64,000 nucleotides of DNA from Lagopus muta (lineage: Eukaryota > Chordata > Aves > Galliformes > Phasianidae): the NCBI RefSeq assembly GCF_023343835.1, contig NC_064433.1, positions 64,750,032 to 64,814,031 on the forward strand. The letters are read 5' to 3'. The position numbers and the translations under genes were made by a program. The notes beneath the pieces are model-generated. The model was given only the letters and a program-made list of their open reading frames with translations, was not told the origin of the DNA and ran no database searches. Shown in pieces: positions 1 through 13,950 of the stretch; the first letter of the stretch is position 1; each line of letters opens with the position of its first letter.

Positions 1-3000
1 ATACTCAATCCTCCCATGCCAGTATTTTTCCTGTTGATCTTGCTGCCAGTTCCATATCAATGTTTATAGACATTCTCTTTCTCCCCCCCTTCATACTTAG
101 ATTCCTGTTAACGAATTGCAGGGAGTACAGCTGAGCAAGTAGGCAAACACTGGCTGCTGTGGGATGATACTGAGACAAGTAGCTTAGAGTTTTATTTTTA
201 AACAAATGGATTAAGCATTTCTGTTAATACAAATAGTACCACAGTCTCCAGACACTATGCTTCTCCGCAAAGGACACTCATCATCTGGGGCTATGATTCA
301 AACTTTGCAGTATTAGGACAAAGATGCTATGAAGTGCATCGTGAGAAGATATTTTTTTTTAGGTACCAAAGAGTAACGTCTTATTGCAAACATAATATTA
401 GCAGTATATGGTTCCCATTCTATATTTGCAAGTCTCGAGGTAATTGTTATCCTCCAGATCCAGCAGCTCTCATGTCAGAGAGAAAAAATGTTTTCCTTCA
501 TTTAGCCCTCTCAGATCTTTAGATCTACCCCTTATCTATTTCCGTAAGCTTAAGTGAGGAGACTAAAAATTATTTCATGCTGATTCTATAGCAGAAGCAG
601 CACTCCAGTTTCTGGCATCGGTTTGTAAAGTTCACAGAAAAAAATAGGGAAGAAATATGTAAAAACCTATGTAGTGTTTTGTCTTCCAGATTCTGGTACA
701 AAGATAGGACTTAAAGAATTCTCCTGAAGGAAATTAAAAGTGTCATGGAGATTGGTGAGATTAAAATTCAGTCTTAGAGGTAGTTCAGAGTTCCCAGACT
801 CATTCTACCATGCTGTCTATGCTAGTACTTGCAGAAGAATGGCCACATTCTTTCTTATAATGATTAGGGGCCATACCTCTCAATGAGAAAGCCATACGAG
901 AAGGCTACATGTGAAGGAGATGGTGGAACCAGTCCCTCTGGTTCTTGTTAAAATAGCTACCTTTACAGGTAGGTGCTGAAAATATGTATTAGATAAAAGT
1001 ATTTTTTCAGAGGTCATTCTGAAATCTTCTAAAACATCATGTTCTACCCATAAGGTGACAGACCTTTTAATTCACTTTCCCTTTTTGTCACTTGTAGCTT
1101 CATTTTTGTGACTATTGCAAATCCTTTTTATATACTTTGGATCTCTACTTGTATGAGTAACTCTTAATACAAGCATAATTCAACATCTCTGACTTTCCAA
1201 AGGCAAATTTATCTGAGCTACATTGCAGAATTTCAGGTTGTTTTTGTTTTGTTTCTTTGCTTTTCTAAAAACATGAGAGGCATGCTCAGGAAAAATTCCT
1301 CTGCTTAACCTGATGTACTCCAGAATAATACAGCTGTTATGGTTAAGAGTTTTAACCTATGTAAAGACAGAAGATGTATGTTAAGAAAATAAACATCAAT
1401 ATAAGATGCTATCTCTGTTACGTGATTTGCAAGAGAATCACCATTATGATGGCATAACTTTGATGGAATTGGAGGACTCCACAGAAAGTACTCACGTAAC
1501 AGATAATGGGAGAACCAAAACATAAAATCCCAAGCTTCTTTGCCAGTCAATATAGATAAGGAAATGGAAAATTGATACTAGAGTGGAGGCTTCCAATCTG
1601 TTCTGTTCTTCCTAGAATATAACAGTCAGAATGTCACCTAAAGCAATTAAATGGTTTCACTTTCATCAAAGTATTGCAGTTCCTTCACAAAGCTGTAGGT
1701 GTGGACAAGTCAGCAAGACAAGGTAAATTCACATGGCTCTTAAAAGGACTCTACAACCAGATCTCTGCAGCAGCTGCCCCTCAAAGCTATCTCACAAAAA
1801 TAGCTGTGATCTTGCCAGGACTGACAGATCTGGTATCCTCCAGTGCTCTTAGTTTTTAGTTTTATAGCTGATAGCAACTTTAAAAAAATATGTTTTCCTA
1901 ACATAGGGAAGAGGCTTTATCTTGCTATGCCATGTGGATCTCTTTCCCACCCCCTTATGCTAAGTATTTGGAAGCCCTCCAGTATTTCCAATATTTGCAC
2001 TCCTGCATCCCTCTCTACTGCTGTTATTTTACCATGCCGTATTTAAATTCATCAGATTATAACTCCTTTTCTCAATGAGTAACTGACTATATCTCAGGAG
2101 TGAGGGGTACTCTGGACATACGAGATCAAGTCTCTGATGTTATTAATGTTTCTATAATTATGGGAAAACCTGCCACAGCTTCAAAAGGAAAACCAAGTAT
2201 TCCTTTCTCTAGCTTTGCTTCCGCCTGTAGTTCTGCATCCATATGCCGTAACAGACATGACCACAGTCTATCTAGAGGTACCTCATTAAAATTCTCCTCC
2301 AGGATGGGAGAGATCCAAAAACAGGCACCTGGATTTAATAATACAGAGGAAGGATGAAAATCCAAGGCTCTTCAAGTCTCATTTGACCGCTCAAATTCAG
2401 CAGCTATTATCTATACTGTATGGCTGAGGACATTCCTGGTTTTCAAAAGAAAGCTGTGATTGGGAACAAATTGAAAACTTCCAAGCTTACCTCAGTGAAG
2501 AGGCAAATGCAGTATTCTCTCACTTCAGTGTGAGATTTAGTCAGGAATCTGCTTTGGTGTGCTTGGTGGGCTTATATTCCCCAGCCTGCATATCTGTTGT
2601 CCGTGGTAGACACTTCTAATTAACAAGGAACAATACAAGAGCAGGATAGGCAATAAAGTGTCAGTTAAGTGAGAGGAATCTGATTTCTGATGGTATTTTC
2701 TGGCACGCCCAAATGGAGGAAGGAAAATGCTCTTCTGCAAGTTATGGGCTAGCTATATTATTCAGCACCAAAGCAGCAGCTTTGGCTAACGTTTTGTTTT
2801 TCATTAATGCTTGTCAAGGCCCTTCTTTTCTCAACTGTATTTTCCCCAAATGTAATCAAAGACATTGAGCAGAAAAAATAAAGCGTTATTTCAAATGGCA
2901 GAACCTAGCCCAAAACACTCTTTTTTGCTAAAAACTCCTACTAAAAGCAAGTTATAGCAACGCTCTTGAGTCTGGAAAATACCCACATCCATATGAGTAG

Positions 3001-6000
3001 CCATATGAGTTAGATAGAGCCAACCATTAAGGAAGCTGAGTTTACAAAGACCATAACATAAAGACTTACAAGTAACACCTGCCTGTTTTGCATCCAGCTG
3101 GTGTTCTTATCCTTTAGCTAAAATTGACTCAGGTGGTGCTGCTGCTGCTAGAGTGAACAGCTGAATGTGGGAGGGAGAAGAATCTTCTAATCCACTGTGA
3201 TCAGACAGAAGAAAGGTGAGTGTGGGTCAAAGACACTGTTGTAGAGAGCAGGGTGTAAAACCTACAGCCAGTTCTCTGGTGGTGGGAATTAGTAGTTCCT
3301 GGGTACAAGAGAGTAATACAGTAACTTGTGTAGTGTGCTGCAAAACAGCTGTTAATTTGTTTGAATTCAGCCCTGGTAGCAATGACCTACTTGTAAGAGC
3401 ACAGCTAGCAGGGGAAGGCTTGGGCGTGAACCTCTTGTTTCTGTTCTGCTTTACCTAGTCTCTTTTAAGTTTTCTCCACTTAGTGATAGCTGATTAGTTT
3501 ATAACCTAATTAAATTTGGCTTTTTTTTTTATTTTTTTTTAATTTGGTCATCTTTAGGGATCTCACTAAGGAAAGACCGTAAAGATGTAGTTCAAAGCTT
3601 TGCCTGATGAAGAATCCCATCAGGTTTTCTGCTGCCTCATTCAGGGGAGACCCAACCTACAGGGTTTGCTGCTGGTTAGTGTTCAGGCAATGTTACAACC
3701 CTCTCCCTACCTCAAATAAGATATGGAAAAGTAAGGAGCTGGTGGAGGCCAGGAACTCCAAGCCTGCTGAGCTGAGTGATGCTCCTGTTCCTGCCCTGAG
3801 CATAACCAACAGCCCTGTAGTATGCTGTTTAACTCTGGCTGCACTCATAGATGCATCATTTTTGAGAGGTAAAACTTTTTTTTTTTTTTTCCCTCCTCCT
3901 TTTTGGGCTGTGATCATTGCATATAATGCAATCATAAAATAAATTATAATCTTCAGATAGGTTGATAATTATAAACGAATAACCAAATCATCTGCACTGC
4001 AGCTGGGCATAGGAGGGCCTGGCTAACATCTTAGAAAATGAAAAGGGGATTTTGAAGAAACATTTCCTATTAATTTGTGCTGCCAGTTGGTCTTGGAATT
4101 CCTGTGGATATTACTGGGAGTCAGTCATCTAATTACAAAGGGTCTTCAGTGACCTGTTTGATTCTTTTACACAATGATGGTTAGATTCACAAGTTTCAAG
4201 AGTGTTATTTTTAGTTCTGCCTCCCTGGAAACTTACTACTGTCCATACACCTTTTTGTAGGGACTGTTTTATATTAAATATAGACATTTATGCAAGTCTT
4301 ATTGTTGGGCTTGCTGTTATTTATTTATTCGTAATGTAAATTCAAGGTTGGAATTGACTGCAGGCGCTGAAGTGATGATTTCTTACAGTAACTGGAATCT
4401 ATGCAAAAACTCTCATTTCTTTCTGCTTTTGAAAAATCTTGGCCTTCAGATTTTATTGTGATGTCCTTACTTGGTCATCCAATCAATAGACTGACATATA
4501 TTTGTTTTATTTCTCTTGCTATAGGTTAATTTTGACCTCTGGAATTCAGTAGAGAAATAAAACAAAATAATACTGCATGAGATAAAATAAACTCTTGCAG
4601 CATTAGTTGAAAAGCCGAAACTGAAGGGCAAAGGTGGCAGGAAAGGAGGCACGGTACATAATTTCTGATGGAAAAATTCACAACATCTCCCAGTAAATGC
4701 ATTCAAATCCATTTCAAGCAACTAATAGTTATTTATTTTGATTTGGGGGGGAAGAGGGGGGAGGATTAGCAGTGGTAGGAGCTATGACTTTAAAGTTAAA
4801 ACAGTATAATAGTCTGCTTAGGAAGGAGCATGGCTGCTTTTCAAGCCTTGCATGTTTATTGCTTTCTACTACGTTGGTATCAATATAGCAGACTGTATTT
4901 GTAGGCTGTAGAAATTTAACAAAGCAACAGCTACCACCTTCTTAAAGGATATTAAGTTTTGTTTACTTTATTCTTTTTTTTCCCTCTGAAAAGTAGATGC
5001 AGCTCTTTAGCCTATTTCCTGTCTAGTCTCTGGAAATAATACTCTAGGTCTTAGGCTAATACCTCACTGAGAGGAATCACCTGCCTTTGCTTAGTCCACA
5101 AACAGGACTAGTTAGGTATGCGGACTAGCTTGTGTTAGAGCTCATTTGGGCACCACAGGATTTAGAGCTGTAGCCATTCAGAGAGCATTAGCATTTTGAA
5201 AGGTTTAACCGACAAAAGCACGCTTGTGGCTCAGGGAATACAGATGCTGAGAAAATGTTTAAATTCATGTAATGATTTGAATCTTCAGGACCACTTGATT
5301 CACCCTTGCAACCTTGTCTCTAGACAGTGCCACAGGCTTAACTCACCTGCCAAGAAGTGTGAGCGTTCCTTCGAGTCTCTGTAAAATGCGTCTGTGTGCA
5401 ACTTTGATAGCTTTTACAAGGCATAAAATTACTGTTCAGAGCAACTCCCTTCAGCTACTTTTAAGTCAAGTGAAGTAAGAGTAAATATTTCTCAGCAGGT
5501 TGGCATTCCAAATGCCACTTCTCTTTCTGTCTTTGGAGTCCCTTTATATTTTTGTATGCATTTATTTCATGCAGGCTCAAGCTGAGACATTTAGGGGTCA
5601 AGGGAAAGTGAGTGTGGAAAAATCACAGAATGCTCTCGATAAATATTCACCAATATGGTAAATTCCATGAAAGCATGGTTTGTATTCTTCCTTAGGAAAT
5701 ATGAATATAGTGAGAGAGAAATGCACATGAGGAATTTTGTTATGATAAATGAGAAAAATTTATTTTAATCTTGAGATTTTGTTGGTAATTTTAGTAAATA
5801 CAGCTTCAATTAAACGTATCTATTACTGTTTTCTAAGGTGATAAATATTGATTTTTCTGAGAAAGAAACTACACGCTGGCATGATGAACATTGCCCTAAC
5901 ACTGATTTTTATTGCTAATGTAATTAGCAATGTTGTATTGGCCTTACAGGCAGTTGAGGCAGGTGCTCTGCTCCAGAGACACATTGCTCAGGAGCAGGGC

Positions 6001-6323
6001 TTGGCTCACCAAAGCATGCCAGTAGATGGTGGAGAGGCTTCCACTATGCTATGTTGCTCCAGACTTCCAAAAGGGAACCTAATACTGTGAGTTCTTGCCC
6101 CAATCAGAATAGAAACATCCTTGATCTAAATGGCATGTAGGTTTTGCCATGCTGCATGGGACACTGCTGTACCAACTAGTGCTGAAGCCTCAGGACTGCT
6201 ATGATGAGTCCATGTCTCAAGTACTTGTGTATGGTTATACGTCTGCTCTAGCAGTAAGCTTGGGTTAAAGCTTGCTCTATCTTCTATGTGAGTATTTCTA
6301 TTCTATTTACACCTTCTTCAAAT
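1..6323. other. intergenic desert, no gene seen
   Basis: AT-rich single-copy-looking DNA. The open frames are short, lack family signatures and have no convincing exon structure. A T-run followed by C/T lies at about 3876-3899, and a 12-bp near-repeat containing CATATGAGT lies near 2990-3012. No transposon was recognised. Confidence 0.6.
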
Positions 6324-6905
6324 AATCACAGAATGGCTTGGGTTGGAAAGGATATTAAAGATCACCTAGTTCCACCACCTCCTACCATGGGCAGCGTTGC
6401 CAACCACTAGATCAGGCTGCCTGGATCCTCATCCAACCTGGTCTTGAATACCTCCGAGGATGGGGCATCTACAGCTTCTCTGGACAGCCTGTGTCAGTGC
6501 CTCCCCGCCTTCTGAGTAAAGATTTTCTTCCTAAGATCTGAACTAAATTTGCAATTTTTTAGTTTAAAACTATCTCCTATAGTCTTAATCACTATCACTC
6601 CATGTATAATGTTGGTTCCGCCTCCTGCTCATAAGCTGTAAGAACTTGTAAGAGGCTGGAGACCTCTCTAAACCCAGCTCCCTCAGCCTTTCTTCATAGG
6701 AGAGGTGCTCCAGCACTCTGATCATCTTTGTGGCCCTCTGCTGGACTTGCTCCAACAGCTCCACATCTTTCTTGCTCAGGGAGCCTGGTCCTGGACGATG
6801 GGGTTTTACATGGGCAGAGTACAGAGGGACAGTCCTCTCCTTCGCTCTTCTGGCCAGCTTTCTTTTGAGGCACCCTTTTTTTGATGCAGCTCCTCCTTCT
6901 CATGT
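6324..6905 (-). mobile_element. CR1 LINE 3' fragment, antisense
   Basis: The left edge (ATCACAGAATGGCTTGGGTTGG) is the reverse complement of the avian CR1 3' tail. Rightward it reads through the typical antisense CR1 phrases: the 'fitted as damaged goods' tail, the TTTCTTCCTAA block, and the segment with AGGTGCTCCAGCACTCTGAT and GACTTGCTCCAACAGCTCCA. It is a 5'-truncated, decayed copy with many point changes and no intact reverse transcriptase frame, so it is immobile. CR1 is the dominant LINE of birds, which supports the avian assignment. Exact ends are approximate. Confidence 0.92.
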
Positions 6906-9900
6906 TAGCAGCTTCCACATGTCTGAAAAATATTGACTAGTTGTGTTTTCCACATTCATGGAACAGATTTTCATGGTAGCTAATCTCGGTTCTCCCAGTT
7001 CCACACATGCATTGGTGCATTGGGGTCTGCTGCGTTGATCTGGGTCAGATCTGTCTCAAAACGAGCAAAGCTTGCTCCTTCTCTGTTCTAATGGTGATGG
7101 TTCACAGCCTTGGAAGAGTACAACTAACTCAAAGCTTAAGTCTTTTTCAGTCCAATCTGCTTTCCTATAAAGCAGATAGGATGTTCTCTTGTGAGTTTGT
7201 TAGCTAGACCATATCTTACTTGAAAATGGGGGAAAAAATGGGCAGTCTCAGGGATGAGTCCTTTCCAGGCACAGGATCAAAGGATCGAGTGCGAGGTCTG
7301 TGAGTAGAGCACAGGTAAGTTAACTCTTTAGACAACCTTAGACATCTCAGGTTTCGCTGTGCCTCCAGCAAACACCGTCTCATCTGGAATCAGGATGATC
7401 AGTGCTCTGGAAGATGGATTTGTTGTTCTTTGTTCAAAAGATGTACTGGATTTGCCTCTTTCCCCCATCTTAAAAGGAATCTTTTTTATCTCACTATGCA
7501 CACTCTGTTCTTACTCACATTTCAGATTCTGCTTACTTCCTTACAGTTCCTTAGATTTGTTTTCATTTTTTCTAAAATCATGTTATCACCTTGTTTTAAC
7601 TGATTAGTGCAGAAAAGGGCTGGATGAATAATTCATTACGTATGATTTAATCAAAGAATTTACGTGTTCTTTTGTTTCATAAAACGGCTGCAAATATATC
7701 AAAGCTTTATTTCAGTTGTTTGTTTTTGCAAAGTTATTTTGCCAAATAATTGCGATAAATATTTCTTTGTGTTGAAACTGTAGCATCCTTTTTGCAAGAA
7801 TTTGACGTGGGTACCTATCACTATTGCAATGTCAGTACAAACAAGGGGGAGTTTTAATAGGTTGTTTAATTTCTGCCTTTCCCTTCACTTGAAGATCCCA
7901 AGGATAGGTACGTTTTGGAAAGTGGGAGGGAGCCAGATTGCTTCTTTTCTAATCCTGTATTTGAAGATTTAGGAAGACGATCCCCTATTAGTTATACTTC
8001 AAATTCTAATTTTAATTCTTTTAGCTTAAATGAAGATATTGTACATTTGTCTTCCATTTTTACCTTTCTAAATTCTGATGCTTATCTTTCTGGGGTCCAG
8101 GTTATTAGGTATGCTTTCACCTAGGAAAGCAGTATTGCTATCTAATTTTTCTTCATGTATGTCTTGCATTTCATCTAAAAAAGTTAGAGAAGAAGATGGC
8201 GTTTATTATTTGCAAAGTTTCAGTCACTCTTTGAAATCCACAGACAAGTACTGCAGCTGGTACAAGCAGACATGAGATGGCAAAAGTGTATTTGGTGGAG
8301 GAAAAATTTAATAGCTCTGTGCAAGAAAGGTCTGGAATCTGGGGGCAGTGGATGGGCTCTCAGCACTTCTTTTGGTGTAAATGGCTAAACTGATAATGAA
8401 GCATTAGTATCTGGCAGTGCCTGTTATCTGGACACCAAAGCACCTTTGGCAACAATTACCACCTGCAGATTTAGAGACTTACAGGCACTTGTGTGTATAT
8501 ACATCATTTTTCTTTTTTCTTTTGTACTATATATGTATGAATGCGTGTGTTTATTTTTAATTTTAATAACCATTCCAGCAGAGACTGAGGGAAGATTTAC
8601 CCTCTTAAAATAATGGCAGAGATAGCAAATCAGATGGTAGTGGGGGGAGGAACAGCCTTGAGGAGGCTGTTTATGAAGGCTTTCATTCCATCGTGTACCT
8701 TGGACATAGCTCAAGTGAGGGAGAATCTGCTATGCCAAATCTAAACTTGGCCCTGGAAGAGGCAGATAAGGACCTGTGCCTAGTGAGAGCCATGGGAAGA
8801 ATCATATTTGGAGACAGGCACAGCTGATTGAATCAAAGATAGTGATAACCTGTGGATCAGACTATGCATCTTTTTGACAAGCATCAGCTGTTCGTTCCCA
8901 GCCTCTGGGTGACTCCTTTATACCAGATGCAGTATTTCAAAAAAACAATTGCTAGTGATGTGGATTAGAGAGAAAAAAATGTAAATTGGAAGCAACCCAA
9001 GTTCCAACTGTGCAAGGGTGTCCCATGGGTCAGATGAGAGAGACTGTTTCCCAGGAATCACAGGCCAGATGACATTTGCAGAAAATGTGGAGGCAAAGGC
9101 TATTAGAAATGGAATTGTCTGAATAGGGGGAGGCCACATAAGAGGAATTAAAATTTGCTAATGCAGTAAGGTCACAATTAGCAACAATTAGAATCCCCAG
9201 GGTGGGGAGCTACCTCTAAAGCGGTGCCAGTGTGTGTCTGGAGACACTGACCACAGACAAAGGATCCAACATTAGTGATCCCTGGAAAACAGCAAGAGTG
9301 GAAGACGTATGCTTTGACTGCAGGAGTTAAATAGATGGCTACTGCCCATCAGCTACTGCATGCAGCGGAAGTCCAGCTGCTTATCCGAACAAGGCTGCTG
9401 CCTAGCTACATGCTGTTTTAAGCTGGATGAAGCAAAAATAAAAGCAAATGTGATACAACTTACTGAGGTGCAGTTAGTGGAAAAATCGTACGTCTAGAGA
9501 AGAATTTCAAAGCCTCTCTCAAAAGAGAGAGTCAAGAGCTTTGAGAATGACTGGCCAGAAGGTTCTACCAATCACAGCTAATGGAAATATATAAGCAGTT
9601 GCTCATGTATTTTTTTTCACTGACATGGTGTTTGTAAGACTGCTCAAAAGAGGGAGTGTTCAGAGTGACAGTTTCATGTCCTGCTCCTCAGGAGCAGTGT
9701 GTAACATGTGCCCGGGTGTCAACATGAACTTGTGGTGGGTTTTGCAGTCTGAGATATGCTTTGTGCGTCTACATCTATTAGTACCAGCAACATCTGTTTA
9801 ATAAGTTCAGAGAAAGCCTGAGTATATTTTTGGACCCCCTAGAATATATTCAGTGTCTGTGAATTGCAGCAAGATTTGTTCTTTCTCCCACACTCTGTCT

Positions 9901-12299
9901 CCTACACAAATGGATAGCCATCTACCTCTGACTTCCCCTCCAAGATGACTTCTGGAAAGTCTCAGTTCCACATGAGTTAGTGCATAGGCAGAAACAAGAG
10001 ACTCCTACACAGCCATCTGCAAAGATGTGTGATAGTGCTGAGCTTTGGATCTGAGACCCAACTCAAGGGCTCATTTCCAGAAAGGTGAGGGACAAGTGAA
10101 CACATGAAATGAAGCTAACTAGTTCCAGGCTACTAGGGAAAAGATGGAGAACCTGATGTCATGCAGAAAGAATGTATAGTTACAATATGAATAATAATAT
10201 TTAGAATATCTGTGGGACATTATAGCTAGTCACTGAAAAACAAGACCTCATCGCATTGTGGCACGTTGAGAAGGGAGGATTATGAGCACTAGGCCTACCT
10301 GAGAAGCAGTCCTAGAGATCTGCAGGAGAGGACCTGCTAGGAACACTAGCAGGTTCCTCCAGCTTGTAGTTTGAACTCAGCTGTACAGAAGGCGTTGCTG
10401 ATATGTTCTCAGGATGTCATACTTTTCCATTAATTTACCAGTGTTGAAGACATGACCAACGTCCTATCAATCAAAAGCTACCTTTGAATGGTGCCCTATG
10501 CAAATGGCTCACAGGGAAACCTGGGGTGGGCTGTAGCTGCTTGGGTATGGAAGGGCTGCAGTAGTGTCTGAACTTTCATTTGCCTTTTCACATTGGAGAA
10601 GTTTTTATGTCACGGAAGGAGAGGTTGGGAAAGAAGAAAATTAAGGCCTATGTTTACTAAAACAGTACTAGTAAAACAATTCAAATCAAGTGGTCGTTTG
10701 CTGCCTGGGCAAAAAAAAAGTAACATGTATTTTATGCTTCAATCTGCCCCAAAATGTGCATGTTTATCATTGAGGAAAATCAGGCCTGAGAATTCCAGCC
10801 CAATGTACACAGCAGCCTAGCAAACAAGCTGGGAGTAGGATTTCACTTTTGGTATTGTGATGTTTGTTATAAACTCCTGTGGAGATCTTCATGTGAATCA
10901 ACCTCAACCACAAACTCTATTAACTCCAACCAACACAATTACTACAGCACCAGGATAGATGTAAGACCTCTGTTGCTAGATCCCCTAAACTCACAAATCC
11001 TTTCCTTCAGTGTTTAGTTTGGAAGGACAATAAACAAGATGCAAGATAACAAAGATTCAAAGTGATACAGGAAGATTAATAGACTGCTGTTTTTCTCATC
11101 ATATTAGGGAGAATATCTATGACCCCTTTCAAAGACAGTAAAAAGAGGAAATGCTAGTTTTAATGTAACTCAGCCAACTGATGGGAGTCATTGCTCTGGG
11201 ATACCTATCAGCCCTGAATTTTAATAGATTTTGAGAAAGAGAAGTGGGTATATTTAAAGGGATGGGAAGATTAGAAGATTTAAAGCAGAACCACAGAGTG
11301 TTGCACTCAGAGTTGTGAAGATGAAATCTAAGCACAGATTGATAGAATCAGGCAGATGTTTCTCTTTGGGGTAAATCTTCTTGTAATTGTCCACAAGGGT
11401 TTCCTTGCCCTTTCCTTTGAAGCTTTAAAGTATGACTGCTGTCAGAGATGGCAGAAGAGGTATCACTGTCAGCTCACCAGGCAGTTATGAAGCTAAAACC
11501 CAGTAGAATGGCTTAAGACAGCTTGTGATGCAAACATCAGAAAACAAAAGTTTGCAGGCATGAAGGCTGAGTAATTGTAAGCATTTGAAGAGTAAGGTAA
11601 CTCAGTTTTATCCGAAGAGTCTACTTAAGTTTTCATTAGAAGGTTTAGGTCTTCTTCATCAGAGCTTATTGTCAGTTTGCACATCCATCTGCCATCTACA
11701 CAGGACTTAAACTGTCAGTTTGAATTAACAGGACTCACTTTGGCCTGGAAAATGAGTACTTGCTGTTTGGAGGAAGAATTTTCAAGCCCTCTTACCCTGA
11801 CTCAGAATACTTTAAGGCAGTGAGAAGTATACCACTCTTAAAGAGGAGGAATTAGTAAGGACAAGGTAGAGACACTTCCTGGAGTGTCAAGTGCTTCATG
11901 GCTGGACTGTGATAGGATAAATGAATAAAATTACAGACTTCCATTATGTGTGGGAAAATGTGTGTGTATGTGTATACAAGCATGTATATGTCTCTCTTTA
12001 TATGGATGCTGTATGAGTGAACTGAACTGTGGACAAGATGTGCAGATGCTATGCCACATAATGCTGTGAAATACTGAGTTCAGAGCCAAGTGCTGCAGAT
12101 TCTTTTGTTTCATTTATTTTCTTAGCATAGGAATAGTTGATCTGAAACCTGCAAGCAGTTTTATGTCCATAAGAGTATTAAGCAAGAAGTTTTGATATGA
12201 AATCATTATCTTCCCTCTTCTAAATCCAAATACTAATTGCAACCTTGCTGTGAGCCTACAATATTAAGGCTATCATAGCCATGGCAACCAAAAGCAACA
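6906..12299. other. intergenic desert, no gene seen
   Basis: No family-recognisable coding sequence. A (TA/TG)-rich patch lies near 8490-8545. Around 9060-9115 a short frame looks faintly like a CCHC knuckle but lacks the full spacing. Otherwise nothing is recognisable. Confidence 0.55.
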
Positions 12300-12830
12300 T
12301 TAAATGGAATACATATCCGCTGCACAGTATTGTTTTGTTGTTTTTGGGCAGTGGGCAAGCCTTTCTATTCAGCAGCCGTGATAAATAGGTCAAAAGAACT
12401 TTCAGTTCTTCAAACCTCTGAGCTATTTTGCCACATATGCTCTGCTATCATATTATTTTGTGTATCTGTATAATTAATTTCAACGCAGAACGGTTTGTTA
12501 GTCCACAGATGCAAATAAAAACGCAAATTAAAATTTCAGCATAGATTTTACAATAGCCCATTTACGTTTCAAGATTAAACTCATAATAAAAACTTTTGTG
12601 TAGTTATAATTGGACTGATTTTTCTTAAAACTGGGAGATAAAAATCTAGATAAATAGCCTCAAAAAGATATTGTGTTTAAGAAAAGAGCGCTTCAAATGA
12701 GCTGCTTAAAGTCACCTTCTGTGCTTTGCATGATAATTGTAATGCAAAATAACAAACAGAGCAGGGCACCAAGCACAACACTTCAAGGATGATATTGTGC
12801 CATTTATATAAAGATAATTAGGCACTTAAA
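12300..12830. other. candidate conserved noncoding element (AT-rich)
   Basis: A repeat-free, AT-rich block with dense homeodomain/POU-type words. A perfect octamer ATGCAAAT lies at 12509-12516, with further TTTGCAT at 12725-12731 and ATGCAAAA just after 12741, plus many TAATTA/ATAATT cores. This texture is common in vertebrate developmental enhancers. Conservation cannot be measured from one sequence, so the call rests on composition only. Confidence 0.3.
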
Positions 12831-13291
12831 AACAATCAATACCAGTTTAAGCCCCCCTCTCGCTCAAAAAAATGAAAGAAAAACGTGGGGTGTGCAAGGT
12901 AAGCTTACTGAAATAAGTTTCCATTTGCACGATACTCCTGAGGGCATACATCCCTAATGATCTGTCTGGCTCCAAAGCATATGAGTACACGCTGAAATTA
13001 ATTGCTGGGGACTTGGCAGAACACAATAGTTCTGTAGGCCATGAGTGATATTTCAGATGTGGATATATTTTACCTGTTCCTGGGTATATATGAAGGTTAG
13101 TTTTACCTGGAAAAAATGCAGCTGTGCCCCGACTGTCACACAGCATAGAGGAAATCTTATATTAGTTAAATAACTTATTGCTTGAATTGCTTATTCCAGT
13201 TTTAAGAAGCAAGTGTGTGAAGAAAGCTGTATCAACACGGGTGTCTTTATGCAGGTACAACTGTATCCATGCTAATGAGATTTTTCTACCA

Positions 13292-13317
13292 GAAAACAAA
13301 ACAAAACAAAACAAAAC
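13292..13317. repeat. (AAAAC)n simple repeat
   Basis: About five uninterrupted AAAAC units. A separate run of about 16 A follows at 13358-13373. Confidence 0.9.
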
Positions 13318-13793
13318 TCTAAAACATTGTACCTTAATTCAACGATATTCTGTCAGCAAAAAAAAAAAAAAAATCTATTCCATAATGTAATATTCAAGTG
13401 TGTATATAAATGGTTAAGAAAGGGCTAATATAATCAAATATCATTAGCAGGGGCAGAAACTACTGGGAGGTGTTAAGAGATTGGCTTATAGCAATAGTCC
13501 TGTTGGAAGCAGTAATTATCTAGCACATGATTGCTAGAATACTTTTTTAGCAAATTATTTATAAGCATGTTTTTCATCTAGATTATAGCAAAAGTTGTTC
13601 AGAAGAGAGCTTTGCATCAGTAAAAAATGTTATCAATACAAAGCTCTGAAAAATAATTTTCACTAAGTCTTGAAGTTTTGCTATTAATGGTAGAAATGTG
13701 TATTAACTGGTAGTTTGTGTATGAAACGACAAATAATGAGTCCATTTAATATGGAGTAATATATGAGTTTCCTACCATTGTGTTTAAAAGTAA

Positions 13794-13828
13794 CGAGACT
13801 GGAGGTACAGTTTGACTGTACAGTCTCG
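13794..13828. other. near-perfect 14-bp hairpin
   Basis: CGAGACT (13794-13800) pairs with AGTCTCG (13822-13828), and GTACAGT (13805-13811) pairs with ACTGTAC (13815-13821). The loop is TTG, with a four-base GGAG bulge on the left arm. It is too short for a microRNA precursor and belongs to no element I recognise. Confidence 0.6.
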
Positions 13829-13935
13829 AGAGAAGGCAGGACCTGGCCTGAAAATCAGCTGGGATCCTGCCATTTTGTGGAAAATCTCTCTGTAGCTCTT
13901 CCACTTGGCAGGACTCCCAAACATCTCCTCTGCTG

Positions 13936-13950
13936 CTTGCAGAGGGCAGC
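13936..13950 (+). promoter_or_regulatory. CTCF-like motif
   Basis: Contains the core AGAGGGCAGC preceded by CTTGC, matching most positions of the known vertebrate CTCF consensus (CCASYAGRKGGCRSY, mismatches at positions 2 and 3). Occupancy is unknown. Confidence 0.33.

Noticed and set aside
9060..9115. CCHC-zinc-knuckle-like peptide (CRKCGGKGY)
   Set aside because: Lacks the His and final Cys at the right spacing and has no neighbouring gag or pol signal.
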